A stretch of DNA of 64,000 nt from Agrostemma githago (lineage: Eukaryota > Streptophyta > Magnoliopsida > Caryophyllales > Caryophyllaceae), in the NCBI GenBank assembly GCA_958450325.1, contig OY288259.1, positions 24,980,734 through 25,044,733 of the forward strand. Reading direction: 5' to 3'. Shown here piece after piece: positions 63,075 through 64,000 of the stretch. Made by a program: the position numbers and the translations under genes. Under the pieces are notes generated by a model, which saw nothing but the letters and a program-made list of their open reading frames with translations, searched no databases and was not told the origin of the DNA. Numbering within the stretch: position 1 is the stretch's first letter; the number at the start of each line of letters is the position of its first letter.

Positions 63075-64000
63075 ATGAGTGGTTTCCAACCGGGTATGGA
63101 CTACGCTTTTCGAGCAAGCATGGGGTTTGATCTAAACTCCACACACTCGGGAGCCGATATGAGCTACCACTCTTCTTCTTTGAACCAAAGCTATGACATG
63201 ACGTTCCTCTACCATAATCAAGCTTCTTGGGGTAATCAAGACGGGTATGATCTTCAAGATTATGAAAATGGCTACCAACAAGTGAATGACTATCACTCCT
63301 ACGATCATGGTGGCTATTACTCGAGTTATGATTGTGAACCCACCATGTTCAATCAAGATTCACCATATGGAAGCCAATACCCCCAAGACCCACAATATTA
63401 CCCTCCACTCCAACCACAATATGAACCCTATGACCCATAATACTACCAATCACCCCAACCTAGCTACCAACAATATGATGCCCCACCCCTTGGACATCAT
63501 CAAGATTTTCAAGGAGCTTTACAAAACCCCAATGATCACCAATTGCCCGACCCGGAGGTGTTACATTCTATGCTTCAAATGCAAAGGAGCATCCGAGAAA
63601 CGGCCATTCAATTAAAAAAGGAACAAGATGATTTAATGGTCCAAATTCGAAGGGCAAACGAGGCGAGGAATGCTCAATTAAATGCATTATCGGTTCAAAC
63701 CATAATGTATTTATCCCGAGCATCATATTTAGATAGAGGGTGCCCACTTGAGAGAGAGGAGCAACCTAATTACGAAGCCGCCGATGTAGTTCCCTTTGAT
63801 AGAGAAGTTTGCTTTAAAGAACCTCAATCGTCTACCCAAAAAGAGACGAATGAGGAGATGACCCTTGGTGAAGGCATAATTGGTGAAGAATTGGAGGAGA
63901 GTAGTGGGTTGGATGAGTTGGTGGAGTTTGTGAAGTTGTTGGGTGAAATTGATAGCCTCGAGTTGCCCATGTCCGATAATGAGGATAAGCATCAAGAGCC
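63075..64000 (+). pseudogene. Element D first ORF, Tyr/Gln-rich with coiled coil, one nonsense codon
   Basis: ATG 63075 after a 234-bp leader. Residues 1-121 are rich in Tyr, Gln, Ser, Asp and Pro, with low-complexity YPQDPQYYPPLQPQYEPY-type sequence. A TAA at 63438-63440 breaks the frame. It continues in the same frame with a coiled coil (VLHSMLQMQRSIRETAIQLK, DDLMVQIRRANEARNAQL) and then an acidic region (ELVEFVKLLGEIDSLELPM). No Gag core or CCHC knuckle is seen before the window ends. The coiled coil may correspond to the Gag C-terminal coiled coil of element B. Product unrecognised. Confidence 0.6.

Larger units (their letters stand above)
61216..64000 (+). mobile_element. Element D: LTR retrotransposon, 5' part
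   Basis: 5' LTR, tRNA-Asp PBS and a first ORF, cut by the window end. It is the same family as the solo LTR at 739-2335. Athila-like by PBS and LTR ends, but no Gag domain is seen in the first 300 codons, so it may be a non-autonomous relative. Confidence 0.85.

Overview
This window is a nested transposable-element block from a flowering-plant nuclear genome, probably a eudicot; the species cannot be named from sequence alone. The evidence is plant-type Ty3/gypsy polyproteins, primer-binding sites matching the 3' end of plant tRNA-Asp, plant L1, PIF/Harbinger, CACTA, hAT and Stowaway-like sequences, and broken, intron-bearing pieces of two plant genes (gamma-tubulin and a KEULE/SEC1-type Sec1/Munc18 protein). 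I see no intact host gene, no tRNA or rRNA gene and no CRISPR array.

Layout. (1) 1-27946 is the 3' part of an Athila-like LTR retrotransposon (element A, + strand): RNase H-integrase, a GC-palindrome spacer, an env-position ORF, 3' UTR and 3' LTR. It is split by a solo LTR of family D (739-2335, TSD gtcat) and by a 19.6-kb insertion (4316-23919, TSD gacct). That insertion is a head-to-tail array of five LTRs and four internal regions of a non-autonomous retrotransposon on the minus strand. (2) 27947-29722 and 45859 to about 48 kb belong to an older element C, possibly Tat/Ogre-like. It is interrupted by element B and apparently by element A. (3) 29723-45853 is a complete but broken Athila-like element B (TSD agtta) with two LTRs, PBS, gag, protease, RT, RNase H, integrase, env-position ORF and PPT. 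It is interrupted by a hAT element (34607-35408) and by a CACTA-type remnant carrying gamma-tubulin exons and introns (about 37185-39597). (4) 50131-53378 holds a 5'-truncated L1 LINE, an LTR fragment and a Harbinger transposase remnant, all on the minus strand or truncated. (5) 53488-54600 holds an inverted-repeat element and a 66/77-bp minisatellite. (6) 55182-59180 is a CACTA element that has lost its catalytic core and carries two small hAT insertions. It is followed by a six-exon KEULE/SEC1 pseudogene (59719-60945). (7) A Stowaway-like MITE end (61040-61215) is cut by element D, whose 5' LTR, PBS and first ORF run off the window.

How the parts relate. The tandem non-autonomous units share LTR ends, PBS, PPT, 3' UTR and gag-derived segments with element B, so they look like an internally deleted relative that a B-type element could mobilise. 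In place of pol and the env-position ORF they carry a 244-residue acidic ORF with one hydrophobic segment, open in all four copies.

The most unusual signal crosses families. Each LTR family carries its own array of short CpG-rich palindromes upstream of a TATA-like box in U3. Elements A and B repeat the array upstream of the env-position ORF, and in B it is also translated between gag and protease. Elements A and B and the non-autonomous units also share two 3' UTR hairpins, one placed just before an extra internal polypurine tract.
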